Shown here piece by piece: positions 44,984 through 54,417 of a stretch of DNA of 64,000 nucleotides. The position numbers were made by a program, and so were the translations under genes. This DNA is from Thiococcus pfennigii. GTDB taxonomy: Bacteria; Pseudomonadota; Gammaproteobacteria; Chromatiales; Chromatiaceae. The notes under the pieces are model-generated. The model worked only from the letters and a program-made list of their open reading frames with translations, was not told the DNA's origin and did not search any database. The stretch covers positions 60,063 to 124,062 of the forward strand of contig NZ_NRRW01000004.1 in assembly GCF_016583835.1 (NCBI RefSeq), given 5' to 3'. Numbering within the stretch: the first letter of the stretch is position 1; each line of letters opens with the position of its first letter.

Positions 44984-46267
44984 TCAAGGTCCCCCGAAGA
45001 GGAGCCGGGCGATGGTGCCGCCGCCCGGCCGGTCGGCGAGCCAAATCCGCCAGCCCTGACGGGCGCAGAGGCGCTGAACCAGCGATAGCCCGAGGCCGGC
45101 CCCGTCGCTGTCGCGACCGCGCACGTACGGCCGGAAGAGATCGCCACCGTGCCGACCGATCGCCCGCGCGATGCCTGGGCCGGTGTCGTGCACCTCCAGC
45201 GCGTCGGGCTCGATGCGGAGCGCGACCTCGCCCTCCTGCGTGAAGCCCAACGCATTGCGCAGCAGATTGCCGAGGACCATCGACAGGACCGCCCGGTCGG
45301 CCGCCAGCTGCGGACGCGCGCGGACCTCGAGCCTGAGCGCCACCGGCTTGGCGCGGAACAAGGCCCGGTAGCGCTCGACGAGCTCCTCGGCGACGGCCGC
45401 GACGTCGCACGGCGGCGCCTCTGCCCGTGGCCCCGCACCCTGCTCGCGCGCCAGCGCCAGCAGGGCTGCGGTCATCTCGCCCATCTCGGCGACGGCGCGC
45501 CCGATGCGGGCGACGCGCGCCTGGCTGCGCTCGCTGAGCGTCGGGTCGGCCGCGAGCAGCTCGGCCGCGCCGGCAATCACGGCGAGCGGGGTGCGCAGTT
45601 CGTGGCTGACGTCGCCGGTGAAGAGCCGCTCGCGCTCGCCGAAGGCGTGCAGGCGCGCGAGATAGCCGTCGAAGTCGGCGGCCAGCTGCTGGACCTCGTG
45701 CCACGGGAACTCGCCGGCGAGTGGCGGCGGCGCCTCGCCCGGTTGAAGCCCGGCGACGCGCCGCACCAGACGCGTGACCGGCGCGATCACGCCCGAGGCG
45801 AGCCAGCGCCCCGAGACCGCCGCGACGACCGTGATCAGCGCCACGCTGACGCTGAGCAGCACGAGAAAGAGCCGCTCGCGGCGTTGGAGGGCGCTGACAT
45901 CGAAGAGGACGACGAAGCGCTGGTCATCGACGCGGCGCACCGCGGCGCGGTATGGCGTGCCGTCGAGGACCAGCTCGTGGCGCCCGGGCGGCAGCGCCGC
46001 GACGGCCGGCGGGACCGGCATCGTGCCACCGCTCGGGGCGACGAAGAAGGCGCGGATGGTCGCGGTGCGTTCCGGCAACGACTGGGGATTGCGCGCGCGC
46101 CGGGCGATGTAGTCGTCGAGCTCGGCGGTCAGCGTCTCGTCGACCAGACGCCGCTCCAGGTCGTGCGAGGCAAGGTACATCAGGGTCGCAAGCGACAGGC
46201 TGACCAAGGCGGCGAACGCGGCCAGCGTGATGGCCACCCGATTGCGCAGGCTGCGCCTAGCGTTCAT
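44984..46267 (-). CDS. Two-component sensor histidine kinase
   Basis: A 427-residue membrane kinase. TM1 is near residues 13-33 and TM2 near 150-170, bracketing a small periplasmic sensor of about 115 residues. HAMP-like linker, H-box VSHELRTPLAVIAG, N-box VLGNLLRNALGFT, G1 VHDTGPGIA and G2 GAGLGLSLVQRLC are all intact. The domain order resembles QseC/PmrB-type kinases. It overlaps the response-regulator gene by 11 bases. Signal unknown. Confidence 0.92.
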   Translation of the reverse strand: MNARRSLRNRVAITLAAFAALVSLSLATLMYLASHDLERRLVDETLTAELDDYIARRARNPQSLPERTATIRAFFVAPSGGTMPVPPAVAALPPGRHELVLDGTPYRAAVRRVDDQRFVVLFDVSALQRRERLFLVLLSVSVALITVVAAVSGRWLASGVIAPVTRLVRRVAGLQPGEAPPPLAGEFPWHEVQQLAADFDGYLARLHAFGERERLFTGDVSHELRTPLAVIAGAAELLAADPTLSERSQARVARIGRAVAEMGEMTAALLALAREQGAGPRAEAPPCDVAAVAEELVERYRALFRAKPVALRLEVRARPQLAADRAVLSMVLGNLLRNALGFTQEGEVALRIEPDALEVHDTGPGIARAIGRHGGDLFRPYVRGRDSDGAGLGLSLVQRLCARQGWRIWLADRPGGGTIARLLFGGP

Positions 46268-46937
46268 CCGGGGCAACGAGCCGGTAGCCGATGCCGCGCA
46301 CCGTCTGCACGAGCGGCTCGTCCGCCTCGCGGTCGATGGCGCCACGCAGAATGTGGATGTGGGTACGCAGCGCATCGCTGTCCGGCGGATCGTCGCCCCA
46401 GACCGCGCGCTCGAGCTCAGCGCGGCGCACGACCGCCGGCGAGCGGCGCATCAGGACCTCGAGGATGCGCAACGGGATCGGCGCCAACTCGATACGCCGC
46501 CCGCCGCGCTCGACCCGCAGCGTCTCGGGGTCGAGCGCCAGATCGGCGACCGCAAGCCGGGCTCGCGTCGTCTCGCCGCGCGCCCGTCGGGCGAGCGCAG
46601 TCAGACGGGCCTCCAGCTCCGGCAGCGCGAACGGCTTGACCAGATAATCGTCGGCCCCGTAGCCGAAGCCATCGAGCTTGTCGGCGAGGGTGTCGCGGGC
46701 GGTCAACATCAGCACCGGCGTCGCGACCCCGGCCTCGCGCAGCCGCGCGCAGACCTCGAGCCCGTCCATCCCCGGCAGCATCAGATCGAGCACGATCACG
46801 TCGTAGCGGCCTTCGAGCCCGAAACTCAGCCCGACCAGACCGTTCTGTGCGATCTCGACCGTATGCCCGCGCGACTCGAAGAAGTCGATCAGGTTGCCGA
46901 CCAGGTCCGGATTGTCTTCGATCAACAGCAGGTGCAT
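46257..46937 (-). CDS. OmpR/PhoB-family response regulator
   Basis: A 226-residue regulator. The receiver domain has the acidic pocket IEDN, phospho-acceptor Asp51 in VIVLDLMLPGMDG, a switch Thr in LTA and Lys in VKPF. The C-terminal winged helix carries LRTHIHILRGAIDRE and VRGIGYRL. ATG 46937 begins directly at MHLLLIEDN. It is translationally coupled to the downstream histidine kinase. Targets unknown. Confidence 0.93.
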   Translation of the reverse strand: MHLLLIEDNPDLVGNLIDFFESRGHTVEIAQNGLVGLSFGLEGRYDVIVLDLMLPGMDGLEVCARLREAGVATPVLMLTARDTLADKLDGFGYGADDYLVKPFALPELEARLTALARRARGETTRARLAVADLALDPETLRVERGGRRIELAPIPLRILEVLMRRSPAVVRRAELERAVWGDDPPDSDALRTHIHILRGAIDREADEPLVQTVRGIGYRLVAPDER

Positions 46938-47043
46938 GCGCTTACAGTAGCAGATGCGGCGAGGCCGGGCGGGCGCCACGAAGACGCGCACGGCGGTCGC
47001 CCCCCGGAGAAGGCGGCGAGGCGGCTTAGGAACGGCGCGGAAA

Positions 47044-47160
47044 CAACCGATACAAGCACGCGGAAGACAAGACACTACGAAATGCGCGAAAGTCGCGAAA
47101 ACATGGCAGATTCTCCAGCGTATATTCTGCTTTTTCGCGTGTTTCGCGCATTTCGTAGTT
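47044..47160 (-). repeat. Interspersed palindromic repeat, family A, copy 2
   Basis: An inverted copy of the element at 4381-4489. It has the same TACGAAAT/ATTTCGTA arms, GCGAAA units and the GGAAGACAA...CAACCG tail read on the opposite strand. It lies between the response regulator and the hypothetical gene at 47194. Confidence 0.75.
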
Positions 47161-47193
47161 CAGAAGATGCGCCGGTTGTTCTTGCATCGTCAC

Positions 47194-47775
47194 TTATCCT
47201 CGGCGCCCCTCCTCTCGAATCTGGAGCCTGGCGTCCGCGCCGCGCTCGTAGCCCCGGACGAAGTCGATGATCTCCTGCACCCGCTCGCGCGATGGCCCGT
47301 TCAGGCCACTGCCGTAGCCCGAACCGTAGTGCACGCAGTAATCGGCCGCGAGTTGGTAGCCGGACGCAGGCGAGGGCCGGATCTCGAGCCAGATGGCGAG
47401 TGCCTCTTCGATCAGCAGCAGGTCCCAGTCCTCGATCTCCCGGACTGGCCCCCATGCGAGCCGGGTGTAGTCGTTCTGGAATGCCCGCAGGCGAAGGTAC
47501 AACCCCCTCGCCGCCGACCAACCCGGACCGTTCTCGGCGACCCCGGGGGCCGAGAGGAGGACCTCGACCTCGTCGAACAGCGCGCGGGCCTCCCCGGTCG
47601 CCCGAGGGCGGCCGCGCGCCAGCGCCCGGCCCGCGAGCCAGAGGGCGAAGGCCCGCAACCGGTCGGGCGACTCGAACCACTTCTTCAGCACGGTGAGGCG
47701 CAGGCGGTCGGCGTTGCCGTTGCGGTCGATCTCGTCGATGATCGATTGGAGCTTGGTCAGGATCGTGGCAGGCAT
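47194..47775 (-). CDS. Hypothetical protein
   Basis: A 193-residue, probably all-alpha soluble protein I do not recognise. ATG 47775 begins MPATILTKLQSIIDEIDRNG. Long amphipathic helices alternate with Trp-containing turns (WFESPDRLRAFALWLAGRALAR; IEDWDLLLIEEALAIWLEIRP). No metal or nucleotide motif is evident. It is divergent from ribE. Confidence 0.7.
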   Translation of the reverse strand: MPATILTKLQSIIDEIDRNGNADRLRLTVLKKWFESPDRLRAFALWLAGRALARGRPRATGEARALFDEVEVLLSAPGVAENGPGWSAARGLYLRLRAFQNDYTRLAWGPVREIEDWDLLLIEEALAIWLEIRPSPASGYQLAADYCVHYGSGYGSGLNGPSRERVQEIIDFVRGYERGADARLQIREEGRRG

Positions 47776-47911
47776 CGTCGTTGAGCATCGGCAGTCGAAG
47801 GGAAGGACCGCAGCGATTGTCCCACGGTCGCCGCTTGCTGTGCCGCCCGGCGGTTCGCGGCATAATCGAACGGCCGGCGAGGCCGGTGCAGGCCTTTTAC
47901 GGAGTCACCCT

Positions 47912-48571
47912 ATGTTCACCGGTATCATCCAGGCGGTCGGCGAGGTGCGCCGGCTCGAGCCCCGCGGCGGGGATGTGCGGCTGGTCATCGCGACCGGCAA
48001 GCTGGCGATGGACGGCGTCGTCATCGGCGACAGCATCGCCGTCAATGGCACCTGCCTGACCGCGGTAGCGCTCGGCGGCGCCGAGTTCGCCGCCGACGTC
48101 TCGCGCGAGACGCTGGCCCTGACGACGCTCGGCGCGCTCGGGCCGGGCAGTCGGGTCAATCTGGAGAAGGCCCTGACCCTGTCGACACCGCTCGGCGGCC
48201 ACCTGGTCAGCGGCCACGTCGATGGCGTCGGCGAGGTGCTCGAATTCCGCGAGGACGGGCGCGCCTGGCGGCTGCGGCTCCAGGCCCCGCGCGAGCTGGC
48301 CCGCTACATCGCGCCGAAGGGCTCGATCGGCATCGACGGCACGAGCCTCACGGTCAACCGCGTCGCCGGCGCCGAGTTCGAGCTGATGATCGTCCCCCAC
48401 ACGCTGGAGGAGACCATCATCTCCGGCTACCGCTCGGGCACCCGGGTCAACCTCGAGGTGGACCTGATCGCCCGCTACCTGGAGCGCCTAGTCCTCGGCG
48501 AGCGCGCCGCCGATCCGAACGCCGGCGCCATCACCGAGGAATTCCTCGCCCGCCACGGCTTCCTGAGGTGA
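47912..48571 (+). CDS. ribE: Riboflavin synthase alpha subunit
   Basis: A 219-residue riboflavin synthase that dismutates two lumazines into riboflavin. It shows the duplicated lumazine-binding fold: MFTGIIQAVG start, GDSIAVNGTCLTAV in repeat 1 and GSIGIDGTSLTVN in repeat 2. GGHLVSGHVDGVG is the catalytic link region. Length is family-typical. A TATAAT-like CATAAT lies about 45 bases upstream. I see no FMN riboswitch. It opens the ribE-ribBX-ribH-nusB-thiL-pgpA string. Confidence 0.95.
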   Translation: MFTGIIQAVGEVRRLEPRGGDVRLVIATGKLAMDGVVIGDSIAVNGTCLTAVALGGAEFAADVSRETLALTTLGALGPGSRVNLEKALTLSTPLGGHLVSGHVDGVGEVLEFREDGRAWRLRLQAPRELARYIAPKGSIGIDGTSLTVNRVAGAEFELMIVPHTLEETIISGYRSGTRVNLEVDLIARYLERLVLGERAADPNAGAITEEFLARHGFLR

Positions 48572-48668
48572 GCCCGGCGCGGGCGCGAATCCATATGACG
48601 CCCGCGCGCGCCGTCTGCTAACCTATGGGGCTTCCCCGCGTCCAGCCGAGCGATCTCCCTTTGCTGCC

Positions 48669-49790
<1,122 letters not shown>

Positions 49791-49836
49791 CCGGCCCAGA
49801 CCAACCCATCACCACAGGAACACGAGGGTCCGCCCG

Positions 49837-50304
49837 ATGATCCACACCGTCGAGGGGCTGCTGCACGTCGAGCAGGCCCGCTTCTGCCTCGTCGTCTCGC
49901 GCTTCAACAGCTTCATCGTCGAGTCGCTGCTCGCCGGCGCCGTCGATACGCTCAAGCGCCACGGCGCCCAGGAGTCCGATCTGACCATCGTGCGCGTGCC
50001 CGGCGCCTTCGAGATGCCGGTCGTCATCGAACGCATCGCCGCCAAGGGCGGCTACGATGCGATCATCGCGCTGGGCGCCGTGATCCGCGGCGGCACACCG
50101 CACTTCGAGTACGTCGCCGGCGAGTGCGTGAAGGGCATGGCCCAGGTCAGCCTCAAGTACGCCCTTCCGGTCGCCTTCGGCGTGCTGACCGTCGACACCA
50201 TCGAGCAGGCGATCGAGCGCGCCGGCACCAAGGCCGGCAACAAGGGCGCCGAGGCGGCCCTGTCGGCGATCGAGATGGTCAGCCTGCTGCGGGCGCTCGA
50301 CTGA
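49837..50304 (+). CDS. ribH: 6,7-dimethyl-8-ribityllumazine synthase
   Basis: A 155-residue lumazine synthase, the penultimate step of riboflavin synthesis. Substrate-binding motifs are SRFNSFI near the N-terminus, [26 protein letters not shown] with the catalytic His, and [12 protein letters not shown]-terminal helix carries [16 protein letters not shown]. It lies 46 bases after ribBX and 1 base before nusB. Confidence 0.95.
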   Translation: MIHTVEGLLHVEQARFCLVVSRFNSFIVESLLAGAVDTLKRHGAQESDLTIVRVPGAFEMPVVIERIAAKGGYDAIIALGAVIRGGTPHFEYVAGECVKGMAQVSLKYALPVAFGVLTVDTIEQAIERAGTKAGNKGAEAALSAIEMVSLLRALD

Positions 50305-50305
50305 G

Positions 50306-50818
50306 ATGTCGAGCCCCCGTCGCCTGGCGCGGCGCTACGCCGTGCTCGCCCTCTACCAGTGGCAGCTCACCGGCAAGCCGCCGCAGGAGATCGCGAGCGA
50401 CTTCCTCGACGACCCGGAGTGGCTCGAGGAGGTCGCCGCCGGGCTGCGCGGCGAGGCCGATGAGGCGGTGGAGGACGCCGCGGCGCGCCGCGATCGGCGC
50501 TTCGACCTGGGCCTCTTCGACCGCCTGCTGAAGGGCGTACCGCGCGAACTCGACGCGATCGACGCGCAGCTCCAGGCGGCCATCGACCGGCCGCTGGCCC
50601 AGGTCGACCCGGTCGAGCGGGCGATCCTGCGGCTCGGCGCCTTCGAGATCCTGTTCTGCCCCGAGGTGCCCTACCAGGTCGCCATCAACGAGGCGATCGA
50701 CCTCGCCAAGCTGCTCGGCGCCGAGCAGGGGCACCGCTACGTCAACGGCGTGCTCGACCGGCTCGCCCGCGCGCGGCCGCCGGCCAACCCCCGGACCGCC
50801 ACGACGCCACCGCGCTGA
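50306..50818 (+). CDS. nusB: Transcription antitermination protein NusB
   Basis: A 170-residue NusB. RRYAVLALYQWQLTG is the typical first helix, and VERAILRLGAFEILFCPEVPYQVAINEAIDLAKLLG the conserved C-terminal block, ending NGVLDRLAR. It binds boxA RNA with NusE in rRNA antitermination. It starts 1 base after ribH, the classical ribH-nusB-thiL arrangement. Confidence 0.95.
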   Translation: MSSPRRLARRYAVLALYQWQLTGKPPQEIASDFLDDPEWLEEVAAGLRGEADEAVEDAAARRDRRFDLGLFDRLLKGVPRELDAIDAQLQAAIDRPLAQVDPVERAILRLGAFEILFCPEVPYQVAINEAIDLAKLLGAEQGHRYVNGVLDRLARARPPANPRTATTPPR

Positions 50819-50821
50819 CCC

Positions 50822-51772
50822 GTGTCCGAGCGGGACCTGATCCGCGACTACTTCGCCGCGCTCGGCGCCCGCCGCGCCGACGTCCTCTGCGGCATCGGCG
50901 ACGACTGTGCGCTGCTCGCGGTGCCGCCCGACCGCCAACTCGCCATCAGCATCGACACGCTGGTCGCCGGCGTCCACTTCTTCGCCGACTGCAACCCGCA
51001 GGCCCTCGGCCACAAGTCGCTCGCCGTGGGCCTGAGCGACCTCGCGGCGATGGGTGCCGAGCCGGCCTGGGCGACGCTCGCCCTCACGCTGCCCGAGAGC
51101 GACCCCGACTGGCTCGCCGGCTTCGCCCGCGGCCTCGGCGAACTCGCCACCGCCCACGGCGTCCAGCTGGTCGGCGGCGACACGACGCGCGGCCCGCTGA
51201 CGGTGAGCATCCAGGTCCACGGCCTGGTCGCCCCCGGGCTCGCCGTGACCCGCGCCGGCGCCCGCCCGGGCGACCTCGTCTGCGTCTCCGGCACCGTCGG
51301 CGATGCGGGCCTCGCGCTCCGCCAGCTCGCCGCCGGCGAGGCACCGAGCGCGACGCTGCGCCGACGGCTGGAGCGCCCCGAGCCGCGCGTCGCCCTCGGC
51401 CGACGGCTTGCCGGGCTCGCGAGCGCGATGATCGACTGCTCCGACGGGCTCGCCGGCGATCTCGGGCACATCCTCGCGGCGAGCGGCGTCGGCGCCGACC
51501 TGGAGCTCGCGGCCCTGCCGCTTGGGCCCGAGGTCGCGGCCGTCGTCGCCGCGAGCGGCGACTGGGGGCTGCCGCTCGCGAGCGGCGACGACTACGAGCT
51601 CTGCTTCACGATCCCGGCGGCGCGCCGCACCGAGCTCGAGGCGCGCTCGACACCCGATTGCCCGGTGACCCTGATCGGGCAGATCACGGCCGCGCCGGGG
51701 CTGCGCTGCCGCGGCCCGGACGGCGACCTCTGGCCCCTCGCGAGGAGCGGCTATGACCATTTCGCCCCCTGA
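50822..51772 (+). CDS. thiL: Thiamine-monophosphate kinase
   Basis: A 316-residue ThiL that phosphorylates TMP to TPP. Motifs: GIGDDCALL, SIDTLVAGVHFF, HKSLAVGLSDLAAMGAEP, GGDTTRGPL, DCSDGLAGDLGHI and SGDDYELCF. The start is GTG 50822, 3 bases after the nusB stop. Its 3' end overlaps pgpA by 20 bases. TPP made here is a cofactor of the KOR enzyme encoded elsewhere in the window. Confidence 0.95.
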   Translation: MSERDLIRDYFAALGARRADVLCGIGDDCALLAVPPDRQLAISIDTLVAGVHFFADCNPQALGHKSLAVGLSDLAAMGAEPAWATLALTLPESDPDWLAGFARGLGELATAHGVQLVGGDTTRGPLTVSIQVHGLVAPGLAVTRAGARPGDLVCVSGTVGDAGLALRQLAAGEAPSATLRRRLERPEPRVALGRRLAGLASAMIDCSDGLAGDLGHILAASGVGADLELAALPLGPEVAAVVAASGDWGLPLASGDDYELCFTIPAARRTELEARSTPDCPVTLIGQITAAPGLRCRGPDGDLWPLARSGYDHFAP

Positions 51773-52274
51773 GCCCCGGCCCGGTCCCCTCAAGGCGGGC
51801 CGGGTCGTGGCGCGCTTCGATTGGCGCCGCCCTCACCACTGGCTGGCCTACGGCGCGGGCTCCGGTCTCTCGCCCTGGGCGCCCGGGACGGCCGGCACGC
51901 TGGCCGCGATCCCGCTCTATCTGCTCGTCGCGCCGCTGCCGCTCGTCGCCTACCTGGCGCTCGTCGCCGCCTCCTTCGCCATCGGCGTCTGGGCCTGCGA
52001 CAAGACGGCCCGCGAGCTCGGCGTCGACGACCCCTCGCCGGTCGTCTGGGACGAGGTCGTCGGCCTCCTCGTGACCCTGATCGCGGCGCCGCCCGGCTGG
52101 GTCTGGGTCCTCATCGGCTTTCTGCTGTTCCGCCTCTTCGACATCCTCAAGCCCTGGCCCATCCGCGTCCTCGATCGCGACCTGCACGGCGGCCTCGGCA
52201 TCATGCTCGACGACCTGGTCGCCGGCCTGATGGCCTGGGGCGTCCTCCAGGCGCTCCATCTGGCGTTCGGCTGA
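51753..52274 (+). CDS. pgpA: Phosphatidylglycerophosphatase A
   Basis: A 173-residue membrane phosphatase converting phosphatidylglycerophosphate to phosphatidylglycerol. GSGLSPWAPGTAGTLAAIPLY is the N-terminal signature, DDPSPVVWDEVVGLLVTL the catalytic acidic block, and FRLFDILKPWPIRVLD with HGGLGIMLDDLVAG the C-terminal one. About four membrane helices. It overlaps thiL by 20 bases and ends the operon. Confidence 0.94.
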   Translation: MTISPPEPRPGPLKAGRVVARFDWRRPHHWLAYGAGSGLSPWAPGTAGTLAAIPLYLLVAPLPLVAYLALVAASFAIGVWACDKTARELGVDDPSPVVWDEVVGLLVTLIAAPPGWVWVLIGFLLFRLFDILKPWPIRVLDRDLHGGLGIMLDDLVAGLMAWGVLQALHLAFG

Positions 52275-52358
52275 GGGGCCCGGCGCGGCCACCCATCGCT
52301 CGCAAAAACCGGCCGGGCGCCCAACAATCAAGGCATCGGACCTCGACGGGAGGAAGCC

Positions 52359-54062
52359 ATGGCGCGGACGATGCGAATCTCGGACCCGAAGCGGCCGGCG
52401 AGCGGGCGCCGACCCCGACGGCTGACCTCACCCCTGCCGCTCGGCCTGCTGCTCGGCCTCTTGATGTACTGGACGACCACCGCCCAGGCGGCGGAGATCC
52501 GGGCCTGGCTGACGCAGGCGACGACGCCCAGCGACCGACCGGTCGACCTGATCATCGAGCTCAGCGGCGCCACCGCCTCAGCCTCCAGCCCGCTCGACCT
52601 GTCCGGGCTCGACGCCGACTTCCGCATCCTCGATCGCCGCACCCAGACGAGCGTCACCATCGTCGATGGCCAGCGCAGCGAACGCTACCGACTGACCCTG
52701 AGCCTGCTCCCGACCCGCACCGGCGAGGTGACGATCCCGCCGATCGAGGTCGGCGACGAGGCCAGCGCCCCGCTGCGCCTGACCGTGACCGAGGGCTCAG
52801 CGCTCGCGCCGATACCCGACCCCGCCGTACCGACCATGTCGATCGGCGAACCGGCGCCGAGCACCGTGCCGGCGCGCGCCACGGTCGCGGCCGAGGTCAC
52901 CCCCGACGAGGTGCGCGTCGGCCAGCAGCTGCTCCTGACGGTGCGTGTCGCGCGCGAGGGCCCCCTGCGCGCCGCGCGTCTCGCCGACCCGCAGCCCGAC
53001 GGCGCCGAGGTCGTGCCGCTCGGCGAGGAACACAGCGGCGAGATCTACGAGCGCCGCTACGCCCTCTTCCCGCAGCGCCCAGGACCGCTCGAGATCCCGC
53101 CCCTCGTGTTCGAGGCCGACACCCCGAGCGCGCCGGGATCAGGACCGAAATCGCTGCGCGCCGCCTCCGAGGCCCTGACCGTCGCCGTCCAGCCCCGCCC
53201 GGCCGCGGCCGACGAGCAGCCCTGGCTGCCCGCCCGCGCCGTCGGACTGAGCGAGACCGAACCGAGCGGCGAGCGCACGGTCGCCCCGGGCGAGGCGTTG
53301 GAGCGGGTCATCTCCATCACCGCCGACGGCCTGCCGGCCAGCGCCCTGCCGGAGCTCCCCGTCGCCGCACCCTTCGAGCTCCAGGTGCGCCGCGCCCCGC
53401 CCGAGCTCTGGGACGAGCGCACCCCGCAGGGCGTCGTCGGCCACCGCCGCGAACGGATCTACCTGACCGCCCCGGAACCGGGCCGCTTCCGCCTCCCGGA
53501 GCTGCGCCTCGCCTGGTGGGACACGGCCCGCGACGCGGCCCAGGTCGCGACCCTGCCGCCCGTCACGCTGGTCGCCGGCACCACCGCGGCGGGCGGCTCG
53601 TCCGCCCAGGTACAGACGGTCGGCACCGAGGCCAGGCCGCCGGCGCCGCGCGGCGCGGGCGAGGAGCGCGGCCCCTGGCTGGTGCCCGGCTTCGCGATCC
53701 TGGTCTACCTCCTCTATCTGGCCACCCGCCGCTCGCGCCGGCAGGACCCGGCGTCGACCAAGACGAACACACCGCAGACCCCCGAGCCTGACCCGCCGCG
53801 CGACCCGCGCGCCGAGGCGGTCGCCGCCGTGCGCGCGGCTTACACCGCCGGCAACGCCGCCGCCGCGCGCGAGGCCCTGCTCGCCTGGTCGCGGCTGCGC
53901 TGGCCCGACGACCCGCCCGGCAACCTCGCCCGCCTCGTCCTGCGCTGCCCGGAACCGCTGCGCAGCCAGATCGCGCTGCTGGAGAAGGCCTTCTTCAGCC
54001 CGCAACCGATCCCGTGGGAACGCGAGCCGGTCTGGAAGGGACTGGCGAAGGAGGATCGTTAG
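52359..54062 (+). CDS. BatD-like membrane protein
   Basis: A 567-residue BatD-family protein. Signal segment at about 26-46 is followed by tandem immunoglobulin-like beta domains in the periplasm (SLLPTRTGEVTIPPIEVG; RYALFPQRPGPLEIPPLVFE). A single membrane helix (LVPGFAILVYLLYLA) lies near residue 445, then a cytoplasmic helical tail. BatD usually sits with batA/batB and a MoxR ATPase; none is adjacent here. Followed at once by an intrinsic terminator. Confidence 0.85.
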   Translation: MARTMRISDPKRPASGRRPRRLTSPLPLGLLLGLLMYWTTTAQAAEIRAWLTQATTPSDRPVDLIIELSGATASASSPLDLSGLDADFRILDRRTQTSVTIVDGQRSERYRLTLSLLPTRTGEVTIPPIEVGDEASAPLRLTVTEGSALAPIPDPAVPTMSIGEPAPSTVPARATVAAEVTPDEVRVGQQLLLTVRVAREGPLRAARLADPQPDGAEVVPLGEEHSGEIYERRYALFPQRPGPLEIPPLVFEADTPSAPGSGPKSLRAASEALTVAVQPRPAAADEQPWLPARAVGLSETEPSGERTVAPGEALERVISITADGLPASALPELPVAAPFELQVRRAPPELWDERTPQGVVGHRRERIYLTAPEPGRFRLPELRLAWWDTARDAAQVATLPPVTLVAGTTAAGGSSAQVQTVGTEARPPAPRGAGEERGPWLVPGFAILVYLLYLATRRSRRQDPASTKTNTPQTPEPDPPRDPRAEAVAAVRAAYTAGNAAAAREALLAWSRLRWPDDPPGNLARLVLRCPEPLRSQIALLEKAFFSPQPIPWEREPVWKGLAKEDR

Positions 54063-54068
54063 GCGGAG

Positions 54069-54091
54069 AAGGCGCGCCCAGCGCCTTTTCT
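54069..54091 (+). terminator. Intrinsic terminator after the BatD-like gene
   Basis: A 7-bp stem (AAGGCGC / GCGCCTT) with a 5-nt loop followed by TTCT, six bases after the stop codon. Confidence 0.75.
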
Positions 54092-54345
54092 ACTCAGACG
54101 GGACACATCGAAGGCCGGCGGACAGTCGGCCGATCGAAGCCGGACGGTTGCTCCGACGGAGGCCGGACACCCAGGTCGTCAGGGAGGCGACGCGAAGGAA
54201 GACCAGCGGGCCACGAAGGCCCGCTGGGTGTCCGCGTGGTTACAACAGGGTTCATCCCCCGAACGGCGCCCCGCCCTGGTTGCCAAGTTCGCAGACGATC
54301 CGCGGCAGGGAGTCCTCCTGCGTGCCGCTCTGGCCCCGACACCAC
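54092..54345. other. Intergenic stretch between BatD-like gene and the ATPase palindrome
   Basis: About 250 GC-rich bases with one strong hairpin at 54203-54227 (10-bp perfect stem CCAGCGGGCC / GGCCCGCTGG, 5-nt loop, no T-run). No coding frame recognised. Confidence 0.5.
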
Positions 54346-54383
54346 AACACAACAAATCCGTTGCGCAACGGATTTGTTGTGTT
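54346..54383 (+). promoter_or_regulatory. Perfect 38-bp palindrome upstream of the ATPase genes
   Basis: Two exact 19-bp inverted arms meet without a spacer: AACACAACAAATCCGTTGC and its complement. It ends 34 bases before the ATG of the first ATPase gene and overlaps a possible weak promoter (TTGCGC, 16 bp, TAGTCT). Likely an operator for a dimeric regulator or an element-end signal. No adjacent regulator gene is present. Confidence 0.7.
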
Positions 54384-54417
54384 AGTCTGCGCATGGACTT
54401 GAAGCTCGGAGGTCCCC

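Noticed and set aside
47776..47911. FMN riboswitch upstream of ribE
   Set aside because: The 136-base leader lacks the conserved RFN-element boxes and is too short for the full element.
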